Part shown: piece by piece, positions 24,272-32,897 of the stretch
Layout: the number at the start of each line of letters is the position of its first letter
How positions within the stretch are numbered: the first letter of the stretch is position 1
NCBI GenBank assembly: GCA_046349915.1
Contig: JAXMBL010000003.1
Coordinates: 930,001-994,000 of the forward strand
Direction of reading: 5' to 3'
Length of the DNA: 64,000 nt
From: CAIXSC01 sp046349915
Lineage (GTDB): Bacteria; Planctomycetota; Planctomycetia; Pirellulales; Pirellulaceae
The notes under the pieces: model-generated
What the model was told of the DNA's origin: nothing
Database searches by the model: none
Seen by the model: the letters and a program-made list of their open reading frames with translations, nothing else
Position numbers and translations under genes: made by a program

Positions 24272-24409
24272 CTTGGACTGCGGCAGCCTGCTGCCGCTTT
24301 TCGTCCCACAGCCTGCTGTGGGACGAATCGTGACGCCCCAGTCATTTCGAACAGTTCTTCAGCAGCAGGCTGCTGAAGCTAAAGCGGCAGCAGGCTGCCA
24401 CAGTCCAAG
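24272..24409. repeat. Nested palindromic element with CAGCCTGCTG cores
   Basis: Outer arms of 29 nt (24272-24300 and 24381-24409) are inverted repeats with one mismatch. Inside are a perfect 11-bp stem with 4-nt loop (24301-24326, TCGTCCCACAG/CTGTGGGACGA) and a second 10-bp stem (24357-24378, CTTCAGCAGC/GCTGCTGAAG). All share a CAGCCTGCTG-like core. It fills much of the approximately 470-nt gap between the tRNA and the LRR gene; I see nothing else there. Confidence 0.85.
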
Positions 24410-24555
24410 TAAGTATGTCATCACTATCCCAATGGTTCGCGTGCGTCTTGCAGCTCGACCTGCTTGTCGAGCGCGAGCGTACTGACCTCTTGCACGACCT
24501 TCGCCGGGTTTTCCGTACTCGGCTGTGATGACTTCTCCGGGAGCCGTTGGCCGTG

Positions 24556-25830
24556 CTACTTCACAAACTTCACGTTTACCTTGCGCAGCAGGGCTTTTAC
24601 TTTGGCCTGTGTTTCGTCTGGATAGCCTTTGCCATAGCGGACGAGTGTCAGGGCTTTGAGATGGGAGAAAGCCTGCAACTGCGGGAGGCGAACATCGGGC
24701 AGATCGAGTCCCGAGAGAGACAGCTCTTGAACCTGAGTCACACCGGCGAGAGCGGTGAGGTCGGTGTCGGTGAACTTGTCAGCGGATAGCGAGAGACGGC
24801 GTAGCGTCGGGATGGCTTTGACCGTCTCGATCGCGTCGGAGGCCGGCGAGTTCACTCCATACTCGAGCGCGATGTACTCCATCGGCAAGTCACGTAAGTG
24901 TCGAACCAGAGCAGCGGTGGCTTTTGAACAACTGATCTCGATCCCCTTGAGGTTCTTGAGTTTTCCCAGGTGTGCGGCACTGGCGTCGGTGATGAGCTTC
25001 GAGTGCCACAGTTTGATGAACTCGATGTTGGGAAACTTTTCGCAGACCTGCCCGAACCCTTCATCATCGAGGCCGTTGCTGTGAAAGTTGATCCTCTTGA
25101 GATTCGACCAGCCAGCGTACTTGGCGAAGAAATGACCTGGGTACGCAGCGCCCCGCGGCGTGAACGACTCCAGATTCTTCAGGCCTGCAAGCTTTTCCCA
25201 ACCCGCGTCAGTGGCCTTGCCAAAATAGGCCAGTTCGAGGTTCCTGAGATCGGGACATTCGGTGAGCTGCTGGAGCTGGGCCAGGCTGTCATCGCCCAAT
25301 CTGCCGAAGCCGCTCACGCTGAGGCTCTTCAACTTCTTGAGCTTGAGCAGCGGACCCACCCAGGCGTCCTGAATTCCCGAGGCCTCCAGCTTGACCGACT
25401 CCAGCGAGGAAATGTGTCCGAGGTGTTCGACAAAGGCGGCGTTGTAGGGATCGTCTTGTTCCTTGCGATGATCATGAGCTTTGCCTCCCAGGATATTCGT
25501 GCTGACCTGAGTCAGCGTGTCAAAGATGGCGAGTTCTCCGCCCGCGGCCTTCTTCAACGCCTCGGGCGTGGTGTTGACCTTCGTGAAGCTGCCCGGCGCG
25601 CTCTCGATCGTGCGGATCACCGCTTCGACGTGCGGATGCTGTTCCACCGCGGCCAGGATTGCTTGAGCGTGATCGCCCAGCGACTGCTTCAAAGTCGCAT
25701 CTGCAGTCGTAGCGATAACTGCATCGAGATCGGCCGTCGATTTGATCTTGGAAAGGTCCGGCGCCGCGGCGAGGAGATGATACGGCGAAGTGAGAATAAG
25801 TACGGTGAAAAATCCGAAGACGGCTTTCAT
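24556..25830 (-). CDS. Secreted leucine-rich repeat protein
   Basis: A 424-residue protein with a signal peptide (MKAVFGFFTVLILTSPYHLLA). From about residue 145 onward there are roughly eleven leucine-rich repeats of the bacterial type with phase L-x-x-L-x-L-x-x (for example LKKLKSLSVSGFGRLGD and LPQLQAFSHLKALTLV). The N-terminal 120 residues are helical and not recognised. Such proteins usually bind other proteins or ligands outside the cytoplasm. It lies 160 nt after the preceding minus-strand gene, so it may or may not belong to the GntR-headed operon. The ATG has no strong competitor. Confidence 0.85.
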   Translation of the reverse strand: MKAVFGFFTVLILTSPYHLLAAAPDLSKIKSTADLDAVIATTADATLKQSLGDHAQAILAAVEQHPHVEAVIRTIESAPGSFTKVNTTPEALKKAAGGELAIFDTLTQVSTNILGGKAHDHRKEQDDPYNAAFVEHLGHISSLESVKLEASGIQDAWVGPLLKLKKLKSLSVSGFGRLGDDSLAQLQQLTECPDLRNLELAYFGKATDAGWEKLAGLKNLESFTPRGAAYPGHFFAKYAGWSNLKRINFHSNGLDDEGFGQVCEKFPNIEFIKLWHSKLITDASAAHLGKLKNLKGIEISCSKATAALVRHLRDLPMEYIALEYGVNSPASDAIETVKAIPTLRRLSLSADKFTDTDLTALAGVTQVQELSLSGLDLPDVRLPQLQAFSHLKALTLVRYGKGYPDETQAKVKALLRKVNVKFVK

Positions 25831-25994
25831 ATAGTCACACCCGTGTTGGAGTCTTGAGTTATCGAGTCATCGTGAAATACTTGTACAACTGGTTCATTGC
25901 GAGAGAGTCATAAAAGTCAGGTAATGTCTTTAGTTATTTCGAGGCGAAGAAACAGGCAGCCAAAACTCAAGACGCACGTCAGCAATACTTGCTA

Positions 25995-27248
25995 CTACTC
26001 AAACAGAACTTCGCGCCCTTGTAATTGTTCTTCCTGCGGCAACGCGTTGACATTCCAGGTAGCGGGATAGAAGCGAACGATGCGGCATGGGCGGTAGCCT
26101 TCGAGCAAGAGGCCGCACTTCACTCGGATCTGCACGCCGCCACTACCGGGAACGAGAGGTACTCTCTTGATCTCGAGGATGTTACCCCCTTTGCGATCGT
26201 TGACGGGGTCAAAGGTCAGCAGGTTCTTTCTCGCGACGCAGATGCCCCCCTTGGGAGCTTTTGGATCGTCTTCCGGATAAGAAAACGGCCAGCCCTGCGG
26301 CTCTTCGTTGATCCCCGTAAGCTCGTCGAACAGTTTTGGATCGACGCCGCCAAAGAACGTGATCGTGACGATCTGCCTTTCGTCATCGACAGCAGTGACC
26401 CAGCCGGGCAGGCCACGCTCGCGAATGTGGTTGCGATGCTGCTCAAACTGATTTTCCGTGGCGAGAGCGCGAGCTGTTTCGTCGAGATAGACCTCGGTGA
26501 TCCGCCCTGGGCCGTAGAGCGTCACCCAATTGAGATTGAAGAGCACGGTCTGTCCCGGCTCGATCGCTTGGAGATTCGCGATCGTGTTGTTCCTAAACAC
26601 TCGCGTGCTGCTGAGCAGATCGAATTGCTTCGGCTGGCCACTGGGTTGACCGTTGACTTGCAACGTGGCGGTGAGTTTTCGCGTCGCCAGATCGACGCCC
26701 TCGACTTTCCAAACTTGCTTCTGTCTCGCATGGAACGAGAAATCGTCTTCGATCCGGAAGCACCGCCGAAACTGCCACTCGGGCGTTCGGCGGTTGTGAG
26801 CGGTCTCAGGCAGCGGCGTCTTGTCGTCGGGGTCGGCTAGGTAAAACAATCCGTGCAGGTGTGTACCAAGCGGCACATCTTGCAACGCGGCCGGCGCGCC
26901 GTGATACCAAATCGAACCGTAGGGTAACATCGCCGCCTCCAACGGCAGGTCCATGATGGCGCGGTCCTGACTGTCGTTGCGATCGACCCGAATCTGAAAC
27001 CGACGCTCCAAATGGTCGACCTGGATCAACTCGCCCGAGATCGCATGAGCCGATCCCTCGGGCGGGAACTCGCCGTCGACGAGCTGATACCAGTCCGGTT
27101 TATCACCGGGCTTCTTGTCCTTCGGATTGGTTCGCTTATCGTTCGCCGTCACCGGTCCGTCGGCATCGGTGCGAAAACGAGGTTGGTCTTCGGCTTGGAG
27201 AGTCGACAGAGAAGCGACGAGGAAACAGATGGCGGTAAGCGTACGCAT
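25995..27248 (-). CDS. Secreted protein of unknown function
   Basis: A 417-residue exported protein; the signal peptide is MRTLTAICFLVASLSTLQA. ATG 27272 (MPLINRRTMRT) is an equally possible start and would only lengthen the signal. The mature part has repeated short beta-rich modules, each seeming to discuss ionic or ligand contacts through Asp/Arg-rich loops (DHLERRFQIRVDRND, GWVTAVDDERQIVTITFFGG). I do not recognise the family with certainty; similar proteins of unknown function occur in planctomycetes. Palindromic 36-bp repeats separate it from the DUF1552 gene, so it could be transcribed with that operon by read-through. Confidence 0.75.
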   Translation of the reverse strand: MRTLTAICFLVASLSTLQAEDQPRFRTDADGPVTANDKRTNPKDKKPGDKPDWYQLVDGEFPPEGSAHAISGELIQVDHLERRFQIRVDRNDSQDRAIMDLPLEAAMLPYGSIWYHGAPAALQDVPLGTHLHGLFYLADPDDKTPLPETAHNRRTPEWQFRRCFRIEDDFSFHARQKQVWKVEGVDLATRKLTATLQVNGQPSGQPKQFDLLSSTRVFRNNTIANLQAIEPGQTVLFNLNWVTLYGPGRITEVYLDETARALATENQFEQHRNHIRERGLPGWVTAVDDERQIVTITFFGGVDPKLFDELTGINEEPQGWPFSYPEDDPKAPKGGICVARKNLLTFDPVNDRKGGNILEIKRVPLVPGSGGVQIRVKCGLLLEGYRPCRIVRFYPATWNVNALPQEEQLQGREVLFE

Positions 27249-27278
27249 GGTTCGTCGGTTGATTAAGGGCATGATATC

Positions 27279-27416
27279 GTGGGACAGGTTTGTAACCTGC
27301 CTGCGGCACAAACAGTAGGCAGGTTACAAACCTGCCCCACGGTTCAAACAGTAGGCAGGTTGCAAACCTGCCCCACGGCACAAACAGTGGGCAGGTTGCA
27401 AACCTGCCCCACGGTA
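27279..27416. repeat. 36-bp palindromic tandem repeats plus one inverted unit
   Basis: Three direct units of 36 nt start at 27309, 27345 and 27381 (CAAACAGTAGGCAGGTT then GCAAACCTGCCCCACGG), preceded by one unit in inverted orientation at about 27279-27303. Each unit contains the palindrome GGCAGGTTGCAAACCTGCC. There are no unique spacers, so this is not CRISPR. It lies between the DUF1552 gene and the next minus-strand gene and could form alternative hairpins in the transcript. Confidence 0.9.
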
Positions 27417-27427
27417 AAGGACAAGTC

Positions 27428-28789
27428 TCACGACACGATCTGTGACATGGGGCCGAGGCTGTCTTGGAACTGTTCGGCTTTCACGTCCGCTCGGTGGAGC
27501 ATCGTGAGTAGCAGATTGCTCAGCCGCGCGTCGCCGTCCACGGGACGCGAGCAGATGCGGTAGTGTTCCTGAGCGTTCGACACGTCGTACTTCTCGATCT
27601 TCGGCAGGTTGAAATCGACGTGCGCGCCGTGCTGGTAGCCGAGCGCCTTGCCGCCACAGAGGATCGTCGGCAGATTCGCGTTGCCGTGACTGTGGCCATA
27701 AGCCATCCCGCTGCCCCACAGCACTTGAGTCGTGTCGAGCAGCGGCTGGTCGCCTTCTTGATATTGCTTGAGCTGGTCGAGGAAGTAGCTGAGCTGCTCG
27801 ACGAGGAACGTGTCGGTCGCGGTGAGTCGGCGAAGCTGTTCGGGGTCGCCGTTGTGATGGCTGAGTCCGTGACGCGTTTGCAGGATGCCAAGCTCGGGAA
27901 TGCCGCTGGCGCTTCCTTCGCCGCCGATACCGCACGTGATCACTCGGGTCGAGTCCGTGCGCAACGCCATGACCATCAGGTCGTAGAACAGGCGGTAGTA
28001 CTCTCCCGCCTCGGCCATGCTCAGTCTGCGTTGCAGTCGATCCGCGGCGGGGGCGGGCACTTCGGGCTTGGGCACGTTCAGCCACTCGTCGGCTCGCTTC
28101 GTACGTTCTTCGACTTGCCGCACTGCGGTCAGGTATTCGTCGAGCTTGCTGCGATCCGCGCCGCCTAGGATCTTCGTCACTCGTTTTGCATCCTCCGCGA
28201 CACCGTCGAGGATGCTGCCGCGACGACTGAGTCGGCGGCGAATCGACTCCTTGCTCTCCTTCTCGACACCGAACAGCGCATTGAAAATCTGTTGCGTGTT
28301 GCGTTCGGCGGGAAGTTGAATGCCATCCCGCGACCACGCCAGCGACGTCCCTTCGATGGCGAGTTCCAACGAGGAAAACCGAGTCGCTGCTCCCTGGACT
28401 TCGGCGATGAGTTGATCGGCGGAGACCGTGTTGCGGAACGCTCCGCCGTCGCCCGGCACGTTCGCGCCGGTGAGCCACACTCGTTCGCAGTTGTGGTGTT
28501 TGCCGAGCACCATTGGATGATGCAGGCCGCTAATCGGCGTGATGTCGGCGCGGTGTTTTTCCAGCGACTTCAGCGGCGCAGTGAACTCGTAGTCCTGGCC
28601 CGCCGTTTCGATCTGCCAGGTGAGCGTGTTGACTCCGTTGGGTATGTAGAGAAACACGCTCCGTTTCGGCTTCGACGGCGCGGGAGTCGCGGCCATACAG
28701 TCGAGCAGCGGCAACGCGATCGTTGCGCCGAGTCCTCGCAGCATCGTGCGCCGTGAGATTTGCCATTTATTGAGATGGATATGGGCCAT
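27428..28789 (-). CDS. DUF1552 family protein, Tat-exported
   Basis: A 453-residue DUF1552 protein. It has a twin-arginine leader (SRRTMLRGLGATIALPLLDC), then a conserved YIPNGVN segment near 50, HHPMVLGKHHNCERVWLTG near 95 and a C-terminal LWGSGMAYGHSHGNANLPTI region whose His residues could bind metal. DUF1552 proteins are the usual partners of DUF1587-1595 cytochromes, as DUF1501 is for PSD1. Both cases put a Tat-exported protein next to a Sec-exported cytochrome. A 125-nt spacer with a large hairpin separates it from the upstream cytochrome gene. Confidence 0.92.
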   Translation of the reverse strand: MAHIHLNKWQISRRTMLRGLGATIALPLLDCMAATPAPSKPKRSVFLYIPNGVNTLTWQIETAGQDYEFTAPLKSLEKHRADITPISGLHHPMVLGKHHNCERVWLTGANVPGDGGAFRNTVSADQLIAEVQGAATRFSSLELAIEGTSLAWSRDGIQLPAERNTQQIFNALFGVEKESKESIRRRLSRRGSILDGVAEDAKRVTKILGGADRSKLDEYLTAVRQVEERTKRADEWLNVPKPEVPAPAADRLQRRLSMAEAGEYYRLFYDLMVMALRTDSTRVITCGIGGEGSASGIPELGILQTRHGLSHHNGDPEQLRRLTATDTFLVEQLSYFLDQLKQYQEGDQPLLDTTQVLWGSGMAYGHSHGNANLPTILCGGKALGYQHGAHVDFNLPKIEKYDVSNAQEHYRICSRPVDGDARLSNLLLTMLHRADVKAEQFQDSLGPMSQIVS

Positions 28790-28826
28790 GATTCAGATTC
28801 TTTCTTTGTGTGCCTCGGGGTTCTTT

Positions 28827-28893
28827 GTACGACGGACTTCCAGTCCGTCGCTCTCCTCGTTTTCGATGGCGACGGACTGGAAGTCCGTCGTAC
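28827..28893. repeat. Large perfect hairpin with ACGGACT-TCC-AGTCCGT core
   Basis: Arms of 24 nt at 28827-28850 and 28870-28893 are perfect inverted repeats around a 19-nt loop, and each arm contains its own palindrome (GACGGACTTCCAGTCCGTC). A similar structure is at 48825-48887. It is inside the operon, between the DUF1587-1595 gene and the DUF1552 gene, so it may stabilise or process the mRNA, or reduce downstream expression. Confidence 0.9.
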
Positions 28894-28914
28894 GGTTTGG
28901 TCCTGTGTTAATGC

Positions 28915-31440
28915 TCATCGCCGTTGAAACAAGTCAGAGCAAACAAACGCTTCCACGATGTCAGGCAACCGATAGTTCTTCGTCTTGCTCGCTTCGGCGA
29001 TCTTCTTCAGCTCATCGCGGTCCGAAAGACTCATCGTCCGGCGCAGGCCGTAGGTCGCCAGCTTCTCGATGAACGTGTGATTGAAGGCGTCGAGGTCGCG
29101 CAGCAGCAGTTGCTTGAACTCGTCTGCGTTTTGGTATTCTCGTCCATCAGGGAACTTGCCCGATGCCACGACAGTGGGATTGTCGCCGACGCCGTCCGTG
29201 ACCTCCTCCGTGCGCCAGCGACCGATCGCGTCGTAGTTCTCGAACGCGAGTCCGAGGTGATCGATCTTGGCATGGCACGCGGCGCAACGAGCGTCGTGGA
29301 TGTGTGCTTCCAGTTTCTGTCGCAGCGTCGCCTTCGGGCCGGTCGGGTTCGTGGGAATCGGATCGACGTTCGCGGGGGGCGGCGGCGGCGACTTGCCGAA
29401 AATCGTCTCGCTCAACCACACGCCACGATGCACGGGCCGATGTCGCACGCCATCGCTGGTCAGCGACAGAATCGCCGCCTGCGTGAGCAAGCCGCCTCGA
29501 TGCGCCGTAGGGTCCAGGTTGACACGGATGAATTCGCGATTGGGATCCGCGGTTTGTCGCGCGGCTGAGAATGCCATGTCGACACCATAGTGCCTGGCGA
29601 GCAACTCGTTCATCACACTCCAGTCCGAGTGCAGGAACTCACGCAACGTGAGTCCGCGTCGCAGCACTTCGCGGAAGAACAGCTTGGGCTCGGCGATCAT
29701 GCTGTTTTCCAACGCTTTGTCGTAGTCGGGGTAGAGCTTCTTGTCCGGTTGAAACATGCCGACCTTCCGCAGCCGCAGCCATTGCGTGGCGAACGAGTCG
29801 CTGAAGCGTTCGGCGCGAGGATCAGCGATCATGCGGGTGAATTGCTCCGCGAGGACCGTTTTGTCGCGCAGCTTGCCTTGCTCGGCGAGAGCGAAGAGTT
29901 CCGCGTCGGGCATCGTGCTCCACAACAGATACGACAGCCGTGACGCAATCTCCCAATCGTTGAGCGTGCCTCGGCTGGTCTGCTCGTCTCCTTCCGCAAT
30001 GAAGAGGAAGCTCTTGGAATTTAGAATCGACGCCATGCCGGCCTTCATCGCGTTGCGGAAAGTTTCTTTCGCGTCGAGTTCGCGTTGCACCGTTCGCAGG
30101 TAGCCGTCGAGTTCTTCCTCGGAGACCGGACGGCGGAAGGCCCGCTTCGCCAGCCTGGCGAGAGACTCGCGAGCCTGCCGTAGATCGCCTTCGGCAGCGG
30201 GCATGTAATCGTCGCGCAATTTCTGCTCGGCGTCGGTCAAAATGGGGCCTCGCCAAGTGATCGAGTCCAGAATGAGGAACGGATAGCGAGCGCGTCCCTG
30301 CTCGTCGGTCAGCTTCATCTGCCACGGCGTGCGTCCCAGCTTCGTGCTGATGAACGGGACGTCGCTGTGCCGGCCCGAGCGCGGCGTATTTGAAGGACCG
30401 GGCAGATCGTTGTAGACGAAGATGCTTTGGTGGCCTTTTGGAAGATGAGCCTGGAAAGTGACCGTGATCGGCTTGTCTTCATCGGCGACAATATCTTGCT
30501 CGAACAACACGCGGTCCAGCTTTTCGTGATAGACCTTCAGGCGCGGCGCGCGGCCATTGGGCGGACGCAAGCCGCTCAGTTGGTAGCTGATCTCGTAAAT
30601 GCCGGGCTCGGGAAGACTGCCGATCGACGAACCGCGAAAGATATCGCCTGGCCACATTTCAAATCGCAGTTTGTCGAGCAGACCCAGTTCTCGCAGCTTT
30701 TCGCGATGCCGTTCGCTCACCGAATTCTCGCCAACCGCTCGTTTCGTGCCGCCGAACGGTTCCGGCGGCTTCTGACCTTTCTTCAGCGGCGCGGCCGGAT
30801 CGGGATAGGCTTCGTTCAAAATCGTCTCGGCGGCGGCGAGATACTTTTCAATGTTCGACGGCGACAACGTGAGCACCGAACCGAGCCGTTCGAAACCCTG
30901 CCACTCGGGATCCTCGAGAAAATTGCCCGGATCCCTCGCATCGAACTCGACACCGATCAAATCTCGCACCGTATTGACGTACTCGTCGCGCGTGAGTCGG
31001 TTGTAAGTCACCCTCGCGCGTGAGGCCATGCGCGCCGCCTCTCCTTCCTTCATCCGCGCCGCAAGCCACTCCACGACCTGCGCGCTCTCCTGAGCGGAGG
31101 GACGTTTCGATTCGCTCTTGGGCGGCATCTCTCCCGAGTTGATCCGCTCGATCACCTCCAGCCACTGCGGGTTGTTTTCGCTGCCGACGTTCTTCGAGAG
31201 CGTGTCGAGCCGAAACTCCCCCTCGTGCTTTTCCACGTTGTGGCAGCGGAGGCAATGAGTCTGCAGATAAGGGAGCAGCGACTTATCGAACTCCGCCTGA
31301 GTCGTCGCGCCGCTCGCGACGTTCGCACCGGCGACAAATGCGGTTAACGGCGCGATCAACAGGAAAACGTGGAGTTTACGGGCGAGGGGCATGGAATTCA
31401 TTGTTATGGCGTGAACTTCGTGTGGATGGTTCTTTGTCAT
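28915..31440 (-). CDS. Diheme DUF1587/1592/1588/1585/1595 secreted protein
   Basis: An 841-residue planctomycete cytochrome-like protein. ATG 31440 was chosen because GGAAAG stands 5 nt before it; it follows the DUF1501 stop by 13 nt. After a signal peptide (hydrophobic stretch near 20-40) there is a heme motif CLRCH near 63, then DUF1587, DUF1595 (LAKRAFRRPVSEEEL), DUF1592 (WEIASRLSYLLWSTMPD), DUF1588 with a second heme motif CAACH near 735, and DUF1585 (FNHTFIEKLATYGLRR) at the end. It is probably periplasmic. The reaction is unknown; it is distinct from PSD1 in sequence but similar in gene context. Confidence 0.92.
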   Translation of the reverse strand: MTKNHPHEVHAITMNSMPLARKLHVFLLIAPLTAFVAGANVASGATTQAEFDKSLLPYLQTHCLRCHNVEKHEGEFRLDTLSKNVGSENNPQWLEVIERINSGEMPPKSESKRPSAQESAQVVEWLAARMKEGEAARMASRARVTYNRLTRDEYVNTVRDLIGVEFDARDPGNFLEDPEWQGFERLGSVLTLSPSNIEKYLAAAETILNEAYPDPAAPLKKGQKPPEPFGGTKRAVGENSVSERHREKLRELGLLDKLRFEMWPGDIFRGSSIGSLPEPGIYEISYQLSGLRPPNGRAPRLKVYHEKLDRVLFEQDIVADEDKPITVTFQAHLPKGHQSIFVYNDLPGPSNTPRSGRHSDVPFISTKLGRTPWQMKLTDEQGRARYPFLILDSITWRGPILTDAEQKLRDDYMPAAEGDLRQARESLARLAKRAFRRPVSEEELDGYLRTVQRELDAKETFRNAMKAGMASILNSKSFLFIAEGDEQTSRGTLNDWEIASRLSYLLWSTMPDAELFALAEQGKLRDKTVLAEQFTRMIADPRAERFSDSFATQWLRLRKVGMFQPDKKLYPDYDKALENSMIAEPKLFFREVLRRGLTLREFLHSDWSVMNELLARHYGVDMAFSAARQTADPNREFIRVNLDPTAHRGGLLTQAAILSLTSDGVRHRPVHRGVWLSETIFGKSPPPPPANVDPIPTNPTGPKATLRQKLEAHIHDARCAACHAKIDHLGLAFENYDAIGRWRTEEVTDGVGDNPTVVASGKFPDGREYQNADEFKQLLLRDLDAFNHTFIEKLATYGLRRTMSLSDRDELKKIAEASKTKNYRLPDIVEAFVCSDLFQRR

Positions 31441-31453
31441 TGCACTTTCCACT

Positions 31454-32878
31454 TCATGCCAGAATCTCCTTGATCACATGACCATGGACGTCGGTCAGGC
31501 GGCGGTTGATGCCGTTGTTATAAAAGCTGAGCCGCTCGTGATCGAGGCCGAGAAGATGCAGCGCGGTGGCGTGCAAGTCGTAGGAGTAGGAAGGGTTTTC
31601 GGCGGCTTGGAATCCGAGTTCGTCGGTGCTGCCGTAAGCCGTGCCGCCGCGAATGCCGCCGCCTGCGAGCCAGACGGTAAACGCTCCGGAATTATGGTCC
31701 CGGCCTTTACCTTGGCTGGCCGGTTGCCGTCCGAATTCCGTCGTACACATCACTAGCGTGCTGTCGAGCAGTCCGCGCGACTTCAAATCCATCAGCAGCG
31801 CACTGGCTCCCGAATCGAGAACCTCGCCCCAATAGCCATGATCGCGGACAAGGTCTTCGTGGCTGTCCCAGTTGGGACGAATCTTCTTCGCCGTCGTGTT
31901 CTCGGCGCCACAGTAAATCTGCACGAACCGTACGCCCTTTTCGACCAGTCTTCGCGCCAGCAAACACTGCCGTCCGAAGGGACCGAGGTCTTCGTGCTCG
32001 ACGCGATAGAGCGACTGGGTCGCTGCCGATTCGGCTCGGATGTCAGTCACTTCGGGAGCACTCAATTGCAGTCGCGCCGCGAGTTCATACGCGGCGATGC
32101 GTGCTTCGAGTTCGGAATTACCCGCTCGATCGGCGGCATGCTGTCGGTTCAGAAGATTCAGGAACTCGCGACCATCCTGCTCCTGCTTGCCGTTGAGATG
32201 GGCGAACGAGGACGGCGGAAAGAGATCCGCGATCGGCGGCCGACCCGGCGCCGGAGCGGCGTTCAGTGTCGTGCCTTGATGAATGGCCGGCAGGAAACCA
32301 GCGCCCCAGTTGATCACTCCGCCGGGAGGCAGCCCGCGCGGATCAGGCAGCACCACGAAGGCGGGCAGGTCCGCGCATTCGCTGCCGAGTCCATAGGTCA
32401 CCCAGGCGCCCATGCTGGGAAAACCCGGCAGGATGAATCCGCTGTTCGCCATGAACATCGCGGGGCCGTGCAGCGCCGACTTGCTTTGCATCGAATGAAT
32501 GAAGGCCATGTCATCGACGCACGTGGCCAGTCGCGGAAAAAGATCGCTGATCCAGCGCCCGCACTCGCCGTGTTGTCGAAAGGGAAAATAGCTTCCCTGA
32601 CAAGCCCCCGGTTTCGATGCGAAGAACTGCAGCTTGCCATCCGGGTCGAACGGCTTGCCTTGTCGCTCCGCCAAAACAGGCCGGTAGTCCCAAGTATCGA
32701 CGTGACTCAGTCCACCAGGGCAAAACAGGTGAATGATCGCTTTCGCCTTGGCCGGATGATGTGACGCCTTGGACGCTAATGGATTGGTCGCAGCATCCGC
32801 TTCGTTCAGCAGCGCCGCCAGCGCCAGGCCGCCGAATCCGCCGCCGAGACGATGTAGGAAGTTGCGTCGAGTGGTCAT
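31454..32878 (-). CDS. DUF1501 family protein, Tat-exported
   Basis: A 474-residue DUF1501 protein starting MTTRRNFLHRLGGGFGG, a twin-arginine leader; the longer frame to 32926 is rejected since the leader would be internal. Conserved blocks are FCPGGLSHVDTWD near 55, NWDSHEDLVRDHG near 345, CTTEFGRQP near 385 and GRDHNSGAFTVWLAGGG just after. The motif FGRQP replaces the usual FGRTP. It is the Tat-exported partner of the PSD1 protein immediately upstream (gap 19 nt). The Asp/His blocks suggest metal binding as in the alkaline-phosphatase superfamily; the substrate is unknown. Confidence 0.92.
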   Translation of the reverse strand: MTTRRNFLHRLGGGFGGLALAALLNEADAATNPLASKASHHPAKAKAIIHLFCPGGLSHVDTWDYRPVLAERQGKPFDPDGKLQFFASKPGACQGSYFPFRQHGECGRWISDLFPRLATCVDDMAFIHSMQSKSALHGPAMFMANSGFILPGFPSMGAWVTYGLGSECADLPAFVVLPDPRGLPPGGVINWGAGFLPAIHQGTTLNAAPAPGRPPIADLFPPSSFAHLNGKQEQDGREFLNLLNRQHAADRAGNSELEARIAAYELAARLQLSAPEVTDIRAESAATQSLYRVEHEDLGPFGRQCLLARRLVEKGVRFVQIYCGAENTTAKKIRPNWDSHEDLVRDHGYWGEVLDSGASALLMDLKSRGLLDSTLVMCTTEFGRQPASQGKGRDHNSGAFTVWLAGGGIRGGTAYGSTDELGFQAAENPSYSYDLHATALHLLGLDHERLSFYNNGINRRLTDVHGHVIKEILA

Positions 32879-32897
32879 TGTTGTTGTCTCTCTCGTC

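Noticed and set aside
27279..27416. CRISPR array
   Set aside because: Units are 36 nt but directly adjacent, with no unique spacers, one unit is inverted, and no cas gene is near.
27324..28478. 384-codon open frame overlapping the DUF1552 gene on the same strand
   Set aside because: Its amino-acid composition is extremely Arg-rich and it has no family resemblance, whereas the overlapping frame encodes a typical DUF1552 protein.
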